This document shows positions 13,482 to 20,876 of a DNA stretch of 64,000 nucleotides, in pieces (positions within the stretch are counted from its first letter, which is position 1; each line of letters begins with the position of its first letter). The notes beneath the pieces were generated by a model. It was not told the origin of the DNA. It searched no databases and saw only the letters and a program-made list of their open reading frames with translations. The translations under genes were made by a program, and so were the position numbers. Origin of the DNA: a virus; IMG/VR virus record IMGVR_UViG_3300028043_000001, positions 1-64,000 of that record. The stretch is one strand, 5' to 3'.

Positions 13482-13489
13482 CAAATTTT

Positions 13490-13600
13490 TGGGAGCCCAC
13501 TAAAAATTTTCGACGGGAGAAGTTCAAGGCGTTGGGTGGTTAGAGTGGCTCCTCCACCACCCTATAATGCGCCGCTTCTCCCGTCGTCCAGTTGGGGCTT
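13490..13600 (+). ncRNA. Structured leader or small RNA with nested stems
   Basis: CGACGGGAGAAG (13511-13522) pairs perfectly with CTTCTCCCGTCG (13575-13586). Inside, GGGTGGT (13534-13540) pairs with ACCACCC (13556-13562). Outside, AGCCC near 13493 can pair with GGGGCT near 13596. This nested design occupies the whole gap between genes and ends just before ATG 13605, so it is a candidate regulatory leader or an independent RNA. Confidence 0.55.
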
Positions 13601-13604
13601 TTTG

Positions 13605-13787
13605 ATGAAGGTTTGTGAAACCTGTATTTATTGGACTCCAGAATTTACGGGGCGCTGTTCTAAATTAGAACTTGGTGTGGGTAAGTTCTTCTTTTGTGAA
13701 CTGTATACCGCCACAAACAGTATAAACCAGGTTGAAAACCTGGGGGGTCTTGAAGGTAAGGAGGAGCCTGAGGAGGAAGGTAGGTGA
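13605..13787 (+). CDS. Small Cys-rich protein (60 aa)
   Basis: MKVCETCIYWTPEFTGRCSK then FFFCELYT gives four cysteines that could hold one metal. The tail is acidic. The ATG at 13605 was chosen because upstream codons belong to the structured RNA. No clear ribosome site; translation may depend on the leader fold. Confidence 0.6.
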   Translation: MKVCETCIYWTPEFTGRCSKLELGVGKFFFCELYTATNSINQVENLGGLEGKEEPEEEGR

Positions 13788-13790
13788 CTT

Positions 13791-13991
13791 ATGTCTCCCC
13801 AAACGCAGCTAAATCAGTTGGGCAAAAAGCACCCTCCCTCCTTGTATATCAAGCACGTTTCTCTGCCGCTGGTATCAAGGAAGAGAGCCGGAAAAGCCGT
13901 TAACTGTTTGCGGTGTCTTTTTAGTGGGGTGGAGAAGTCGACTCCACTAAAAAACTTTTGCGCCTTTTTGGAAAGCTGGCGTTGGAGGTGA
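13791..13991 (+). CDS. Small basic protein (66 aa)
   Basis: A basic protein with one Cys pair (NCLRCLF) and another Cys near the end. It starts three bases after the previous stop with GAGGAAGGTAGG upstream. Unknown. Confidence 0.5.
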   Translation: MSPQTQLNQLGKKHPPSLYIKHVSLPLVSRKRAGKAVNCLRCLFSGVEKSTPLKNFCAFLESWRWR

Positions 13992-13994
13992 GTC

Positions 13995-14231
13995 TTGTCT
14001 TTGAATCCTCGTATTGACTGGGAATCCCTTTTACACGGGAAATACGCCGGTCATACGGTGGAGTTTATGCTAAGAGATATGTATGGTGAGTTTGGTGGTG
14101 TGACAAAAATCGCAACCATCTTAGGAGTCTCTCGGGGCTCGGTTTTGAGGAAACTCAGGTCACTTAGCATTTCGGTTAATAGGAGAGGGGGCGATAACAG
14201 GAGGCAAAAAGTCTTAGCCCCTAAAAATTAG
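13995..14231 (+). CDS. Helix-turn-helix DNA-binding protein (78 aa)
   Basis: TTG start after GGTGAGTC. Residues about 36-58 (VTKIATILGVSRGSVLRKLR) form a classical helix-turn-helix in which GVSRGSV is the turn and recognition-helix start; the C-terminus is basic. A transcriptional regulator or DNA-binding adaptor is likely. The stop overlaps the next GTG. Confidence 0.7.
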   Translation: MSLNPRIDWESLLHGKYAGHTVEFMLRDMYGEFGGVTKIATILGVSRGSVLRKLRSLSISVNRRGGDNRRQKVLAPKN

Positions 14232-14680
14232 TGGCACGAGATAGGCGCTTTATCAATACCTCCAAAAATTGGGAGCAGTTAAGGTCTACCAAGCGAGGGA
14301 CTGTTCTCTATGAGCAGTGGCTTGATGAGGAGACCGTTTTTTTGGTTGTAAGGGGTACTATATGTCTTTGTGCTTACTTGGGCATCCCTCAAAAGCATCC
14401 TCTGGGGGGGCTTGATGAGGACGTAATCAGTGAGATTTTAGATGTGCGCGGAGGGATTACTTTCCAAGGTGAGGGATCTAAAATTGTCGAGCACTTCGAG
14501 GATTTTTTCTTTTATGGTTGGGGTTATGCCGAGTCTTTATTTGATCCCCACATCTTCTCGTCACTGAAAAAATATCGTGAAAAACAATGGCTCACACATA
14601 ACGTTATCCAGGATTGCCAAGAGGCAATACGAAGCTTCATGCAACACAAAAAGGAGGTTGAAAATTCATGGAACCCCTAA
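14231..14680 (+). CDS. Hypothetical protein (149 aa)
   Basis: GTG start shares a base with the previous stop. A soluble protein with a beta-rich N-terminal half (TVFLVVRGTICLCAYLGIPQ) and aromatic, helical C-terminal half. Unrecognised. The ribosome site AAGGAGG for the next gene lies in its last codons. Confidence 0.65.
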   Translation: MARDRRFINTSKNWEQLRSTKRGTVLYEQWLDEETVFLVVRGTICLCAYLGIPQKHPLGGLDEDVISEILDVRGGITFQGEGSKIVEHFEDFFFYGWGYAESLFDPHIFSSLKKYREKQWLTHNVIQDCQEAIRSFMQHKKEVENSWNP

Positions 14681-14979
14681 GACTCTCTATCCCAGGCCCC
14701 GCCTATATTGTCGTGCCTCTATCTGAGGATCCCGCACTGCGGCTTCTTTTCAATGATGTAGTGGACTTCACAAGGAGAGGCAAGCCAATTGACAGCATTG
14801 AGGACTTGGAGAGGACTTACGAGCTGGTAAATTCTTTGATTGATTTTTTAGTGGAAGACGATCTTCTCTCTCAAACCATGCTTCCCGACCCTGAAGATCC
14901 AGCGAGCCGAGAAGTTTATCATCAATTCCACACAAAACTGTTCAACGCCTTTACTGCCAATGCAACGAATTGGAATTAG
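14668..14979 (+). CDS. Hypothetical protein (103 aa)
   Basis: ATG has an ideal AAGGAGG site and overlaps the previous gene by 13 bases. The protein is acidic and helical (VVDFTRRGKPIDSIEDLERT). Unrecognised. Confidence 0.65.
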   Translation: MEPLRLSIPGPAYIVVPLSEDPALRLLFNDVVDFTRRGKPIDSIEDLERTYELVNSLIDFLVEDDLLSQTMLPDPEDPASREVYHQFHTKLFNAFTANATNWN

Positions 14980-14981
14980 AT

Positions 14982-15227
14982 ATGGCCTCCTATGCGTGGC
15001 GATGTCCCCACTGTGATAACCTATTTGAAATTAAACAGAGAACTAACACCGAGTTATGCAGGATAATCAAGTGCAGCCACTCGGTTGAGCAGAAAATGTA
15101 TATCGTTCGGTGGACTGAAGACAGTTGTGAGCTTTGCGAGAGGCGCGTTGACTGTCTTATTGATTTATATCCCCGGGTTACCTGTGAGGTAAAGACGAAT
15201 GAAAACCCTAGTCACTCTTTTGGATGA
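14982..15227 (+). CDS. Zinc-ribbon protein, C-x2-R-x-D-C family (81 aa)
   Basis: WRCPHCDNLFEIK, a single central Cys (IIKCSHS) and the signature SCELCERRVDCLID. The second Cys of the middle pair is missing, as if one knuckle has decayed. The ATG at 14982 is preferred to TTG 14970. Another member of the dispersed family. Confidence 0.72.
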   Translation: MASYAWRCPHCDNLFEIKQRTNTELCRIIKCSHSVEQKMYIVRWTEDSCELCERRVDCLIDLYPRVTCEVKTNENPSHSFG

Positions 15228-15471
15228 TGAGGGCAAGCTTGTTGCACAGCAACTCACTGAAGCTTCACCTCATTCCATCGAGGTGTCTCGCACGACGCGA
15301 GGTTACACATGGACCATAAAGAAGTATTTTGGAGAGCAGCCCCCTGAAGTCACAGTGAATGAGATTTTGGCCCTTGATAAGATTTTAAAAGAGAGGTTCT
15401 TAACTAACGACCCCTCCACCGCAATGGAGGAGTTCTTGGATGAAGCTGTTAGTGGCAAGAAGAAAAAATAA
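15199..15471 (+). CDS. Small hypothetical protein with KKKK tail (90 aa)
   Basis: GAGGTAAAGACG precedes the ATG. The N-terminal half looks like a beta hairpin (TLVTLLDDEGKLVAQQL; YTWTIKKYF), the C-terminal half is helical and ends GKKKK. No family recognised. Confidence 0.6.
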   Translation: MKTLVTLLDDEGKLVAQQLTEASPHSIEVSRTTRGYTWTIKKYFGEQPPEVTVNEILALDKILKERFLTNDPSTAMEEFLDEAVSGKKKK

Positions 15472-15487
15472 AGTCCAGGAGGCAGTT

Positions 15488-16024
15488 ATGAGAAGACGCC
15501 CTTCAAGAAAGCTCCCCGCAGTGAGAGTAAGCCCTGGAGTTCGGCTTTGGCATGTTAAGAATCTCGATCCTGGCATCCATTCAGGAGGCCATATCACTGT
15601 TGCTGCACGCATTGATCCCCTCTTCAAAACCGTTGCTCTCGGTTTTTCTTTTTGCAGTCCCACAGATGAGTTCGAAAAGCGTCAAGGAGCCCTGCGCGCT
15701 CTAGGCAGATTGTGGAAGTTTCCTATAGTAATCCGTTTTTATGACGAAAACCCCATCGTAGCGATTAAAACGTTTGTTGTCCACGTCTTCACTCAGGGCG
15801 TCAAGTTTGCTCGAGATGTATTTGCCCACCCCATTTCACGTAAGAAAGATCAACAAAGGATTGAATGGTTCCTCAAGAATGATCTCCCCAAACACCCAAC
15901 TATCGTCTCCGCCCCATATCAAGCTACAAAGAAGTTTCCAATACGCTACCCTTGGTGGTGGACCTTTTCTTTCCCCCTCCAATGGCAGCCGAAGGAGAGG
16001 GAAAAGACTGGAACTGGAGGATGA
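15488..16024 (+). CDS. Basic hypothetical protein ending Gly-Gly (178 aa)
   Basis: ATG 15488 has CCAGGAGGCA upstream; the longer start at 15440 was rejected. The N-terminus is very basic (MRRRPSRKLPAVRVSPGVRL). The middle includes GGHITVAARIDPLFKTVALG and KDQQRIEWFLKNDLPKHPTI. It ends TGTGG. No family recognised. The basic character suggests nucleic-acid binding. Confidence 0.65.
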   Translation: MRRRPSRKLPAVRVSPGVRLWHVKNLDPGIHSGGHITVAARIDPLFKTVALGFSFCSPTDEFEKRQGALRALGRLWKFPIVIRFYDENPIVAIKTFVVHVFTQGVKFARDVFAHPISRKKDQQRIEWFLKNDLPKHPTIVSAPYQATKKFPIRYPWWWTFSFPLQWQPKEREKTGTGG

Positions 16025-16029
16025 CGCTC

Positions 16030-16227
16030 ATGGCTGAGTGGTTTTTTCATAGCAAGTGTTGTAACGCGCACTGGGATTTACATTATGTCGATGGCTATTA
16101 CTCACTCGAATGCGCGAGCTGCGGAAAAGGGATAGGAGAGGCCATCAAGATTGATGGCCCACTTTTGAGGGACGTGTCATGCGAAGAATGCGGAACCAAT
16201 AAATCAGAGGAGGACAAAGAATCATGA
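16030..16227 (+). CDS. Small zinc-ribbon protein (65 aa)
   Basis: SKCCNAHW, LECASCGKGIGE and VSCEECGTN form a likely zinc ribbon. GGAGG sits nine bases before ATG 16030, which I prefer to ATG 16021. Its stop overlaps the next ATG (ATGA). Confidence 0.65.
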   Translation: MAEWFFHSKCCNAHWDLHYVDGYYSLECASCGKGIGEAIKIDGPLLRDVSCEECGTNKSEEDKES

Positions 16228-16406
16228 AGTTTGCTGTTGGTGATCGCGTTCAAATTGTTGACAAAACCTCACAGCACAACAAGGTTGGAACCGTTGTGAG
16301 GGTTGGTATCGGCAAAATCATTATCGTCGAACTCGAGGAAGGTCAAAGTTGGCCAGTCTTTGAAAACGAAATCCAAAAAGTTCCCGAAAAGATCGAGGCT
16401 TCCTAG
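16224..16406 (+). CDS. Small SH3-like or KOW-like protein (60 aa)
   Basis: MKFAVGDRVQIVDKTSQHNK then VGTVVRVGIGKIIIVELEEG resembles the beta-barrel of KOW/SH3-like domains (V-GDRV ... G-VV). Such small barrels bind RNA, DNA or proteins. A strong AGAGGAGGACA site precedes it. The assignment is by pattern only. Confidence 0.6.
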   Translation: MKFAVGDRVQIVDKTSQHNKVGTVVRVGIGKIIIVELEEGQSWPVFENEIQKVPEKIEAS

Positions 16407-16548
16407 AAGTGGGTATCTTCGTCTACGCCGCGGTGGTGCCCACAATCTTAGGCGTAAGGGGATTAAGGGATATTCAAGGAGGCTTAACTACGCCTTTTTA
16501 GAGGAGGCTTTTGAGGACTATGCCCAGCCTCAGAACGACGTTGAATAA
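16360..16548 (+). CDS. Possible small basic protein (start uncertain)
   Basis: The frame continues to 16548 through a stretch without another gene and encodes a basic segment (RSRLPRSGYLRLRRGGAHNL) followed by an acidic tail. No ATG is available; TTG 16360 lies inside the previous gene. It may be real with a non-ATG start, or a chance frame. Confidence 0.35.
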   Translation: MKTKSKKFPKRSRLPRSGYLRLRRGGAHNLRRKGIKGYSRRLNYAFLEEAFEDYAQPQNDVE

Positions 16549-16560
16549 GAAAGGAGTTCA

Positions 16561-16992
16561 ATGCAACCGGTTTTGAGTAAGGAGTTACTTTCCTTGCGAC
16601 GAGAGACCTTGAAAGCCCTCAAAGAGCTGCGTAGTGAAGGGTACATCGCGCGAGCCAACTTCGCTTGTTGTCAAGATTGTGCTGAGGCATCATTGCGTGC
16701 AATGGTGTCCACCTTCACTTCGTCGAAAGCCAAAAAAGTGAAAGGCTGTGTGTTTTGGCATCGCGGTGATGAAAGAGTATTATACGAAAAGGGTTTCCTT
16801 AGCCTTTCATACGGACCTCTATTTACAAGGGCTCATGGGTTAGTTGGCGCACCACCTTTGGAGGTTGGGCAAGTAATAATGGAGAAATTATCTAACCGAG
16901 GCCTCACAGTAGAGTGGCCCCTCAAGAACTGCAGATTTCGAATCAAGGTCTTCCCCCCTCTTTTAGAGGGGGGAAGACAGAAAGAGGAATGA
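16561..16992 (+). CDS. DUF6891-like hypothetical protein (143 aa)
   Basis: AAAGGAGTTCA precedes ATG. The block YIARANFACCQDCAEASL, followed by KGCVFWHRGDERVLYEKGFL and LSYGPL, matches my memory of a conserved bacterial family in which a CCQ-x-C motif precedes a (F/Y)(W/Y)H-x2-D segment. Function not established. The last residues overlap the next gene. Confidence 0.7.
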   Translation: MQPVLSKELLSLRRETLKALKELRSEGYIARANFACCQDCAEASLRAMVSTFTSSKAKKVKGCVFWHRGDERVLYEKGFLSLSYGPLFTRAHGLVGAPPLEVGQVIMEKLSNRGLTVEWPLKNCRFRIKVFPPLLEGGRQKEE

Positions 16993-17459
16993 GCGAACCC
17001 TACAACACGCTAAAGGGGAAAATAACTGTGACAGACTTCATCAAACGGCTGCAGACAGTGGTCAGCGAAATGCGGGAGGAAAGGGGAATCCACGTTCATG
17101 AAGAGGGAGTTGATGATGATGGTGACTACTTCTACGACTTCTTTTTCGCTGGAACGAGAGGAAACCAGTTCCACACAAGACTAATCCTTCGAAACGAGCA
17201 AGTGATCGTAGTAACTCAACTTCCCCTACGAATACCAGACACACGATTGCAGCGAGTACTTAACGCTATTCATGAGGTTAATAGCACCTTAGCGGTTGGT
17301 GCATTTACTACTGAGGAGGGTTACCTATCTCACAGATCAGGATTCAATCTCTCTCGTAAAGCGGAGGTGACGAAAGACTGTATTTACATGACATTACTTT
17401 CAAATGTAGAGCAGGCCGACCAATTCTTGCCAACCTTTTTAAGGTTGCTCAAAAAATGA
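16989..17459 (+). CDS. YbjN/type-III-chaperone-like hypothetical protein (156 aa)
   Basis: ATG overlaps the previous stop (ATGA); the longer frame from 16914 was rejected. The pattern of a beta sheet with GNQFHTRLILRNEQVIVVTQ and a C-terminal helix pair resembles YbjN-like or secretion-chaperone-like folds. Assignment is tentative. Confidence 0.6.
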   Translation: MSEPYNTLKGKITVTDFIKRLQTVVSEMREERGIHVHEEGVDDDGDYFYDFFFAGTRGNQFHTRLILRNEQVIVVTQLPLRIPDTRLQRVLNAIHEVNSTLAVGAFTTEEGYLSHRSGFNLSRKAEVTKDCIYMTLLSNVEQADQFLPTFLRLLKK

Positions 17460-17543
17460 TAATTATCTTAAAAAAAGAAAGTGCGGGGTGTTTAGTATGA
17501 TACAAATTAAATCTTAGAAAGAGGCGGGGGGGTGTTTTTAATC

Positions 17544-18026
17544 ATGAGTTTAAAGTTTGTCGAGTCAAGAGGGCTACGCAACACTGGCTCTGGTTTTAAA
17601 GTCGTAAGGCAAATTGATGAGGGGGTTTTTATTCCCTACTTTTACTACTTTTTGCGCAGCGGCTACGGAGGCCTACCACCAAGCGTTGAGGTTTCTCCTG
17701 CCCTGCGTCCCTTTGTGGTTAAAACTAGGACGGTTTATCGGTTCTTTGAAACTACAAAGGTTAAAGCGGATTGCTTTGCTCGCGCCCTTAACGGCGTTAT
17801 TTACCCAGCTGGTATTCATGCGTGGTTTGATTTAGATCACGCAGAGGAACAGTTCAAGACTTTATCGGTTTTGGACAATTACACCGGACCTCCGGATGCC
17901 CGCTTAGTGTTAGTAAAGTTTAGGTGGCAAAAACCTGTTGCCTTCGATAATACAACCCTAGTTTCAATGGCAGGTTCCCCGATTGAGGTGATTGAAACTG
18001 CTCACCTAAAAGAGGAGCTTAAATAA
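17544..18026 (+). CDS. Hypothetical protein (160 aa)
   Basis: ATG 17544 was chosen over 17532. Beta-rich protein with YFYYFLRSGYGG, a single CFARAL and GIHAWFDLDHAEEQF. The segment ARALNGVIYPAGIHAW resembles small phage proteins that begin with a GFK-hairpin, but I cannot assign it. Bases 17460-17543 before it are AT-rich without a gene. Confidence 0.65.
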   Translation: MSLKFVESRGLRNTGSGFKVVRQIDEGVFIPYFYYFLRSGYGGLPPSVEVSPALRPFVVKTRTVYRFFETTKVKADCFARALNGVIYPAGIHAWFDLDHAEEQFKTLSVLDNYTGPPDARLVLVKFRWQKPVAFDNTTLVSMAGSPIEVIETAHLKEELK

Positions 18027-18027
18027 A

Positions 18028-18444
18028 ATGGCAAGAGAAAATTCTGGTTTGTACGCGAAAATAAGACCCATTGCGTTCGCTTTGAAACCTTACTTCACTG
18101 CCAGGCAATTAATGGAAGCCTGCACAAAGGCGGGTCTACCAATCACAGAAGAGCAAGCTTCTAAGGCGTGCGTTTATTGGGTCTCAAGGGGAGATCTCAA
18201 AACAATGGGGCGCCTCAAGGTTTCTAGCAAACAACAGAGAGAGTTAACCGTTTATACCAGCGTGTCGAAACAGGGAAAACTTTTTGGTGCTCCCTCTCCC
18301 AAGCTGGTTTCTACAGAGGTACAACCCGAAAAAGTCGTCCCATTTAGGCAACGAGGAGACTTGGATTCTGCCATCAGTGAGTTTATCGCTGCTCTCGAGC
18401 GCCTCCTACGCAAGGCTCTCATCGACCCAAAAGAGGGGGCATGA
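18028..18444 (+). CDS. Winged-helix-like hypothetical protein (138 aa)
   Basis: Residues 10-60 (PYFTARQLMEACTKAGLPIT, EEQASKACVYWVSRGDLKTM) look like a winged helix in which the turn leads into a second helix. The C-terminus is helical. A DNA-binding role is possible. The stop overlaps the next ATG (ATGA). Confidence 0.6.
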   Translation: MARENSGLYAKIRPIAFALKPYFTARQLMEACTKAGLPITEEQASKACVYWVSRGDLKTMGRLKVSSKQQRELTVYTSVSKQGKLFGAPSPKLVSTEVQPEKVVPFRQRGDLDSAISEFIAALERLLRKALIDPKEGA

Positions 18445-18866
18445 GCCACGTTTATCTTGTTCCTAGCTGCGTAGAAGTCGTTGGAGGCAAAATTAAAGCA
18501 GTTTGTGGGGGATTGTGTTGTGGTGCCTTAGACTTCTCACAATTCCCTCACAAACAATGGATCGAGGGTCTTTGTCCTTACCTTGACATGGGCGTTTGCT
18601 CATGTTATAGTGAAAGGCCTTTAGCGTGCCAAGGGGCCCCTTTCTTTGATTATTCTTTTGAGGAAGTGGTGCCAATTTTTGGTCCCAACAAGTTCGGCAT
18701 TCCTTGGTGCAGCTTTAGGTTACCAATTGTTGAACATTTTGGGCTTCCATATGAAATTCTTGACAGCGGCCAAGAGTGTATCGAAAGATACGCAAAAGAG
18801 GGTCTCGGGAGATTTGAGAGATGGACCTTAAAGTGGTTCCACAAAAGAACTATTTTTTGGGAATGA
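18441..18866 (+). CDS. YkgJ-family Cys-cluster protein (metal-binding), copy 1
   Basis: The protein contains CGGLCCGALDF, CPYLDMGVCSCYSERPLACQ and GQECIERYAKEGLG, the pattern of the YkgJ (zinc/iron-chelating) family: an early C-x3-CC, then C-P-x-L...C-x-C-Y-x-x-RP-x-x-C. Two more members are encoded at 37522 and 43962. YkgJ proteins bind metal or an iron-sulfur cluster; their reaction is mostly unknown. It overlaps both neighbours by ATGA. Confidence 0.75.
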   Translation: MSHVYLVPSCVEVVGGKIKAVCGGLCCGALDFSQFPHKQWIEGLCPYLDMGVCSCYSERPLACQGAPFFDYSFEEVVPIFGPNKFGIPWCSFRLPIVEHFGLPYEILDSGQECIERYAKEGLGRFERWTLKWFHKRTIFWE

Positions 18867-19105
18867 CTCCCCATTACCCGAAACGCCATGCCTTTAGGCT
18901 GAATTGTCCTCACTGTGATTGCCAGTTTTGGTCTCTGTCAAAAGATGTATTTAGGCTACAAGCCAAGAATGGTACGTGTTTTGCGCGACACTGTCCCGTG
19001 TGCAAGGAAACTTTTATGGCGAAATTAATGGATTGCGAGGATTGTAATTACCGTATTGACTGCATTGTTTTACAAATTTCTCACCCCTTTTCTTTTCGAA
19101 AATGA
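18863..19105 (+). CDS. Zinc-ribbon protein, C-x2-R-x-D-C family (80 aa)
   Basis: ATG 18863 overlaps the previous stop. LNCPHCDCQFW, RHCPVCKETFM and DCEDCNYRIDCIV show all three Cys pairs of the family. It is immediately followed by another member, so the two are a tandem pair. Confidence 0.75.
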   Translation: MTPHYPKRHAFRLNCPHCDCQFWSLSKDVFRLQAKNGTCFARHCPVCKETFMAKLMDCEDCNYRIDCIVLQISHPFSFRK

Positions 19106-19365
19106 GTTCCTTAACAGCCTCGTGTCCACTATGCGAATGCGTTCAAAGCATCCCTCTGTCGGACACTATTGCGGCTTATTTTGAGGGCGGCCAAGGGCGC
19201 CTCTGCGTGAAGAAGGAATGTCTATGTTGTGGTACTACTTTTTTAGTTCCCGCGAAACAAGATTGTGAAAACTGCCTCAACCGCATCGATTGCCTTTTAA
19301 TCCCCCGGGGGAAAATGTTGAATTCAATATTAACAACCCGAAACCGAGTACTTGCAATTAAATAG
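19102..19365 (+). CDS. Zinc-ribbon protein, C-x2-R-x-D-C family (87 aa)
   Basis: ASCPLCECVQ, CLCCGTTFLV and DCENCLNRIDCLL. The ATG overlaps the previous gene's stop. Sequence similarity with its upstream neighbour is limited to the Cys signatures and nearby hydrophobics. Confidence 0.75.
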   Translation: MSSLTASCPLCECVQSIPLSDTIAAYFEGGQGRLCVKKECLCCGTTFLVPAKQDCENCLNRIDCLLIPRGKMLNSILTTRNRVLAIK

Positions 19366-19375
19366 GGGTAATTGT

Positions 19376-19669
19376 ATGCGCCGCGTCAGATTATATGTAG
19401 AGCACTCCTACCACAGTGTATATGATATCCCCATTCCCTCTTCCTTGATGTGTGGGAAAAGCACACTCGAAGAGTTAAGTGATAACGAGTATTTAAAGTT
19501 GCACAATTATATTGAAGATCACGCCGGCGATTTCTGGGTTGAAGAAATACCTACGGACCAGGCTCTACCCTCAGAACTTGTCCTTTTAGCCGAGTGTAAG
19601 CTGAATGAAGACGAAGAAAAATGTATGGAGTGTCGTGCACGCCTAGCGTGTTTAATTGATCATGCATAA
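19376..19669 (+). CDS. Protein with half zinc-ribbon signature (97 aa)
   Basis: ATG 19376 follows TAGGGGTAATTG. Only the C-terminal block CMECRARLACLID of the zinc-ribbon family remains; the N-terminal 70 residues are a different domain (RRVRLYVEHSYHSVYDIPIP). This suggests the C-terminal block is a portable module. Confidence 0.6.
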   Translation: MRRVRLYVEHSYHSVYDIPIPSSLMCGKSTLEELSDNEYLKLHNYIEDHAGDFWVEEIPTDQALPSELVLLAECKLNEDEEKCMECRARLACLIDHA

Positions 19670-20108
19670 GAATCCCATCAATGAAAAGCCAGTAATTGAC
19701 GAGGCTCCGCGTAGAAAAACAGGGCGCCGCAAACGGCGAAAGACTGCTTGTGCAGATTTAAGGAGAGGCTACTTCAATTGTGGTATCTGTGGCTCTGCAG
19801 ACCATGTGTATGAGGTACTAACTACCTGTGAAGTATGTAGCGCAGAGGTTTTCACCATCGAGACGCGAGACGGGTGGTGGCCTCCTAAGGGGGAGAGGCC
19901 TTGTGGCTGCCAGTACTTGAAAAAAGGCGTCTTTGTCTGTACAACGCGTAGCCGGATTAGTAGGAAAGTATGCGCGGTATGTGGTAGTATGGAGGGCCCA
20001 ACATGTCCCTCTTGCAAGAAGGGGAGAGGCGGCAGTTGTTGGACTTCACCCTATGGCGAAAAACGCTGCTCGTGCGGCTTCAGGCATCCAGGGTTTAGGA
20101 GAGAGTAG
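19662..20108 (+). CDS. Multi-cysteine protein with 15 Cys (148 aa)
   Basis: The sequence has repeated C-x2-C units (NCGICG, TTCEVC, CGCQY, KVCAVCG, PTCPSC, CSCG) after a basic N-terminus (RRKTGRRKRRK). Several zinc sites are likely, and the basic arm suggests nucleic-acid contact. Start may be ATG 19662 or TTG 19656. Confidence 0.6.
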   Translation: MHKNPINEKPVIDEAPRRKTGRRKRRKTACADLRRGYFNCGICGSADHVYEVLTTCEVCSAEVFTIETRDGWWPPKGERPCGCQYLKKGVFVCTTRSRISRKVCAVCGSMEGPTCPSCKKGRGGSCWTSPYGEKRCSCGFRHPGFRRE

Positions 20109-20110
20109 CC

Positions 20111-20260
20111 ATGGGGCGCTGGATGGCACCTTTTTTCCTTGGTATAGTTGTGGGGGAGGTTATAGCTTATAGTCTCCCCCTCAAACGCCCCGAAGAACTT
20201 CTAGCGGTGTGTTTAGTTTTTTTGTTCACCGGTTTTGTAGCTTGGGTGACTCAAAGATGA
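20111..20260 (+). CDS. Small two-helix membrane protein (49 aa)
   Basis: WMAPFFLGIVVGEVIAYSL and LLAVCLVFLFTGFVAWV are two hydrophobic helices separated by a basic-acidic loop. The stop overlaps the next ATG (ATGA). Unknown role. Confidence 0.5.
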   Translation: MGRWMAPFFLGIVVGEVIAYSLPLKRPEELLAVCLVFLFTGFVAWVTQR

Positions 20261-20430
20261 CAGTCGTTAATATTCTTTGCCCTTGGTGTAATGAATGGAA
20301 AAAAGCCACCTCTCCTCTAATTGAGATTGGGCATGGAGCTGTTAACTGGACGTGTCCCGATTGTAAGACACACTTTTCTGTGCAGATTGAATTCCTTGAA
20401 GTTCCGGATGTTGAATATATAGTAAAGTAG
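20257..20430 (+). CDS. Small zinc-ribbon protein (57 aa)
   Basis: ILCPWCNEWKK and WTCPDCKTHFSVQIEFLEV give two Cys pairs; the C-terminal R-x-D-C block is absent. The ATG overlaps the previous stop. A truncated relative of the zinc-ribbon family. Confidence 0.65.
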   Translation: MTVVNILCPWCNEWKKATSPLIEIGHGAVNWTCPDCKTHFSVQIEFLEVPDVEYIVK

Positions 20431-20457
20431 AAAGTTTTTTCGCTTTCGTTTTTTCTT

Positions 20458-20485
20458 CATCTCGTTCAATTTATAGAACGAGATG
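20458..20485 (+). promoter_or_regulatory. Hairpin containing a start codon
   Basis: CATCTCGTTC (20458-20467) and GAACGAGATG (20476-20485) are perfect complements around the loop AATTTATA. The final ATG is the start codon of the next gene, so the stem would hide the start and its weak ribosome site. It could also be an operator dyad. Confidence 0.5.
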
Positions 20486-20854
20486 AGCGTAAAGATATCC
20501 TGGCAAGAGATTGAACCCCAATTTAATCGTGCTGCCGAGCACCTCGAGGGGGTGTTTACCCAAACCATTAGGATTTGTGAGCTTTTTGAGCAACTAAATC
20601 TCGAAGTGCTAAAAACGTGTGAAACCGACGACCAGTTTTTTACTCGAACGAATGCGAGCCTTGAGGTCCTAAACTTGATAACCCAAGTTTCTAATCCTGA
20701 GGCAATCCCCGTAGAGGTTCTAGCCAGAGCCTCCTACATTTTTCTCCAAGCTAACTATATGTTGGAGATTATTTCAAGGGTCCTCGACGCGATGGCCTTC
20801 CAGTCAACAGTACCTAAACCCACAGCGTTTGATGGAGGTCACCAGTATCACTAG
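20483..20854 (+). CDS. Hypothetical helical protein (123 aa)
   Basis: Fully helical, acidic protein (QEIEPQFNRAAEHLEGVFTQ; LEVLNLITQVSNPEAIPVEV). Its start codon lies in a hairpin, implying controlled translation. It lies directly before the endolysin-like gene but nothing in its sequence indicates a lysis role. Confidence 0.65.
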   Translation: MSVKISWQEIEPQFNRAAEHLEGVFTQTIRICELFEQLNLEVLKTCETDDQFFTRTNASLEVLNLITQVSNPEAIPVEVLARASYIFLQANYMLEIISRVLDAMAFQSTVPKPTAFDGGHQYH

Positions 20855-20876
20855 GTGATGAAAGGGAGTTTTTTCG

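Noticed and set aside
973-16024. Treating every protein ending in Gly-Gly (973, 15488) as ubiquitin-like
   Set aside because: Their folds do not resemble beta-grasp proteins; only the tail agrees, as expected by chance among many small genes.
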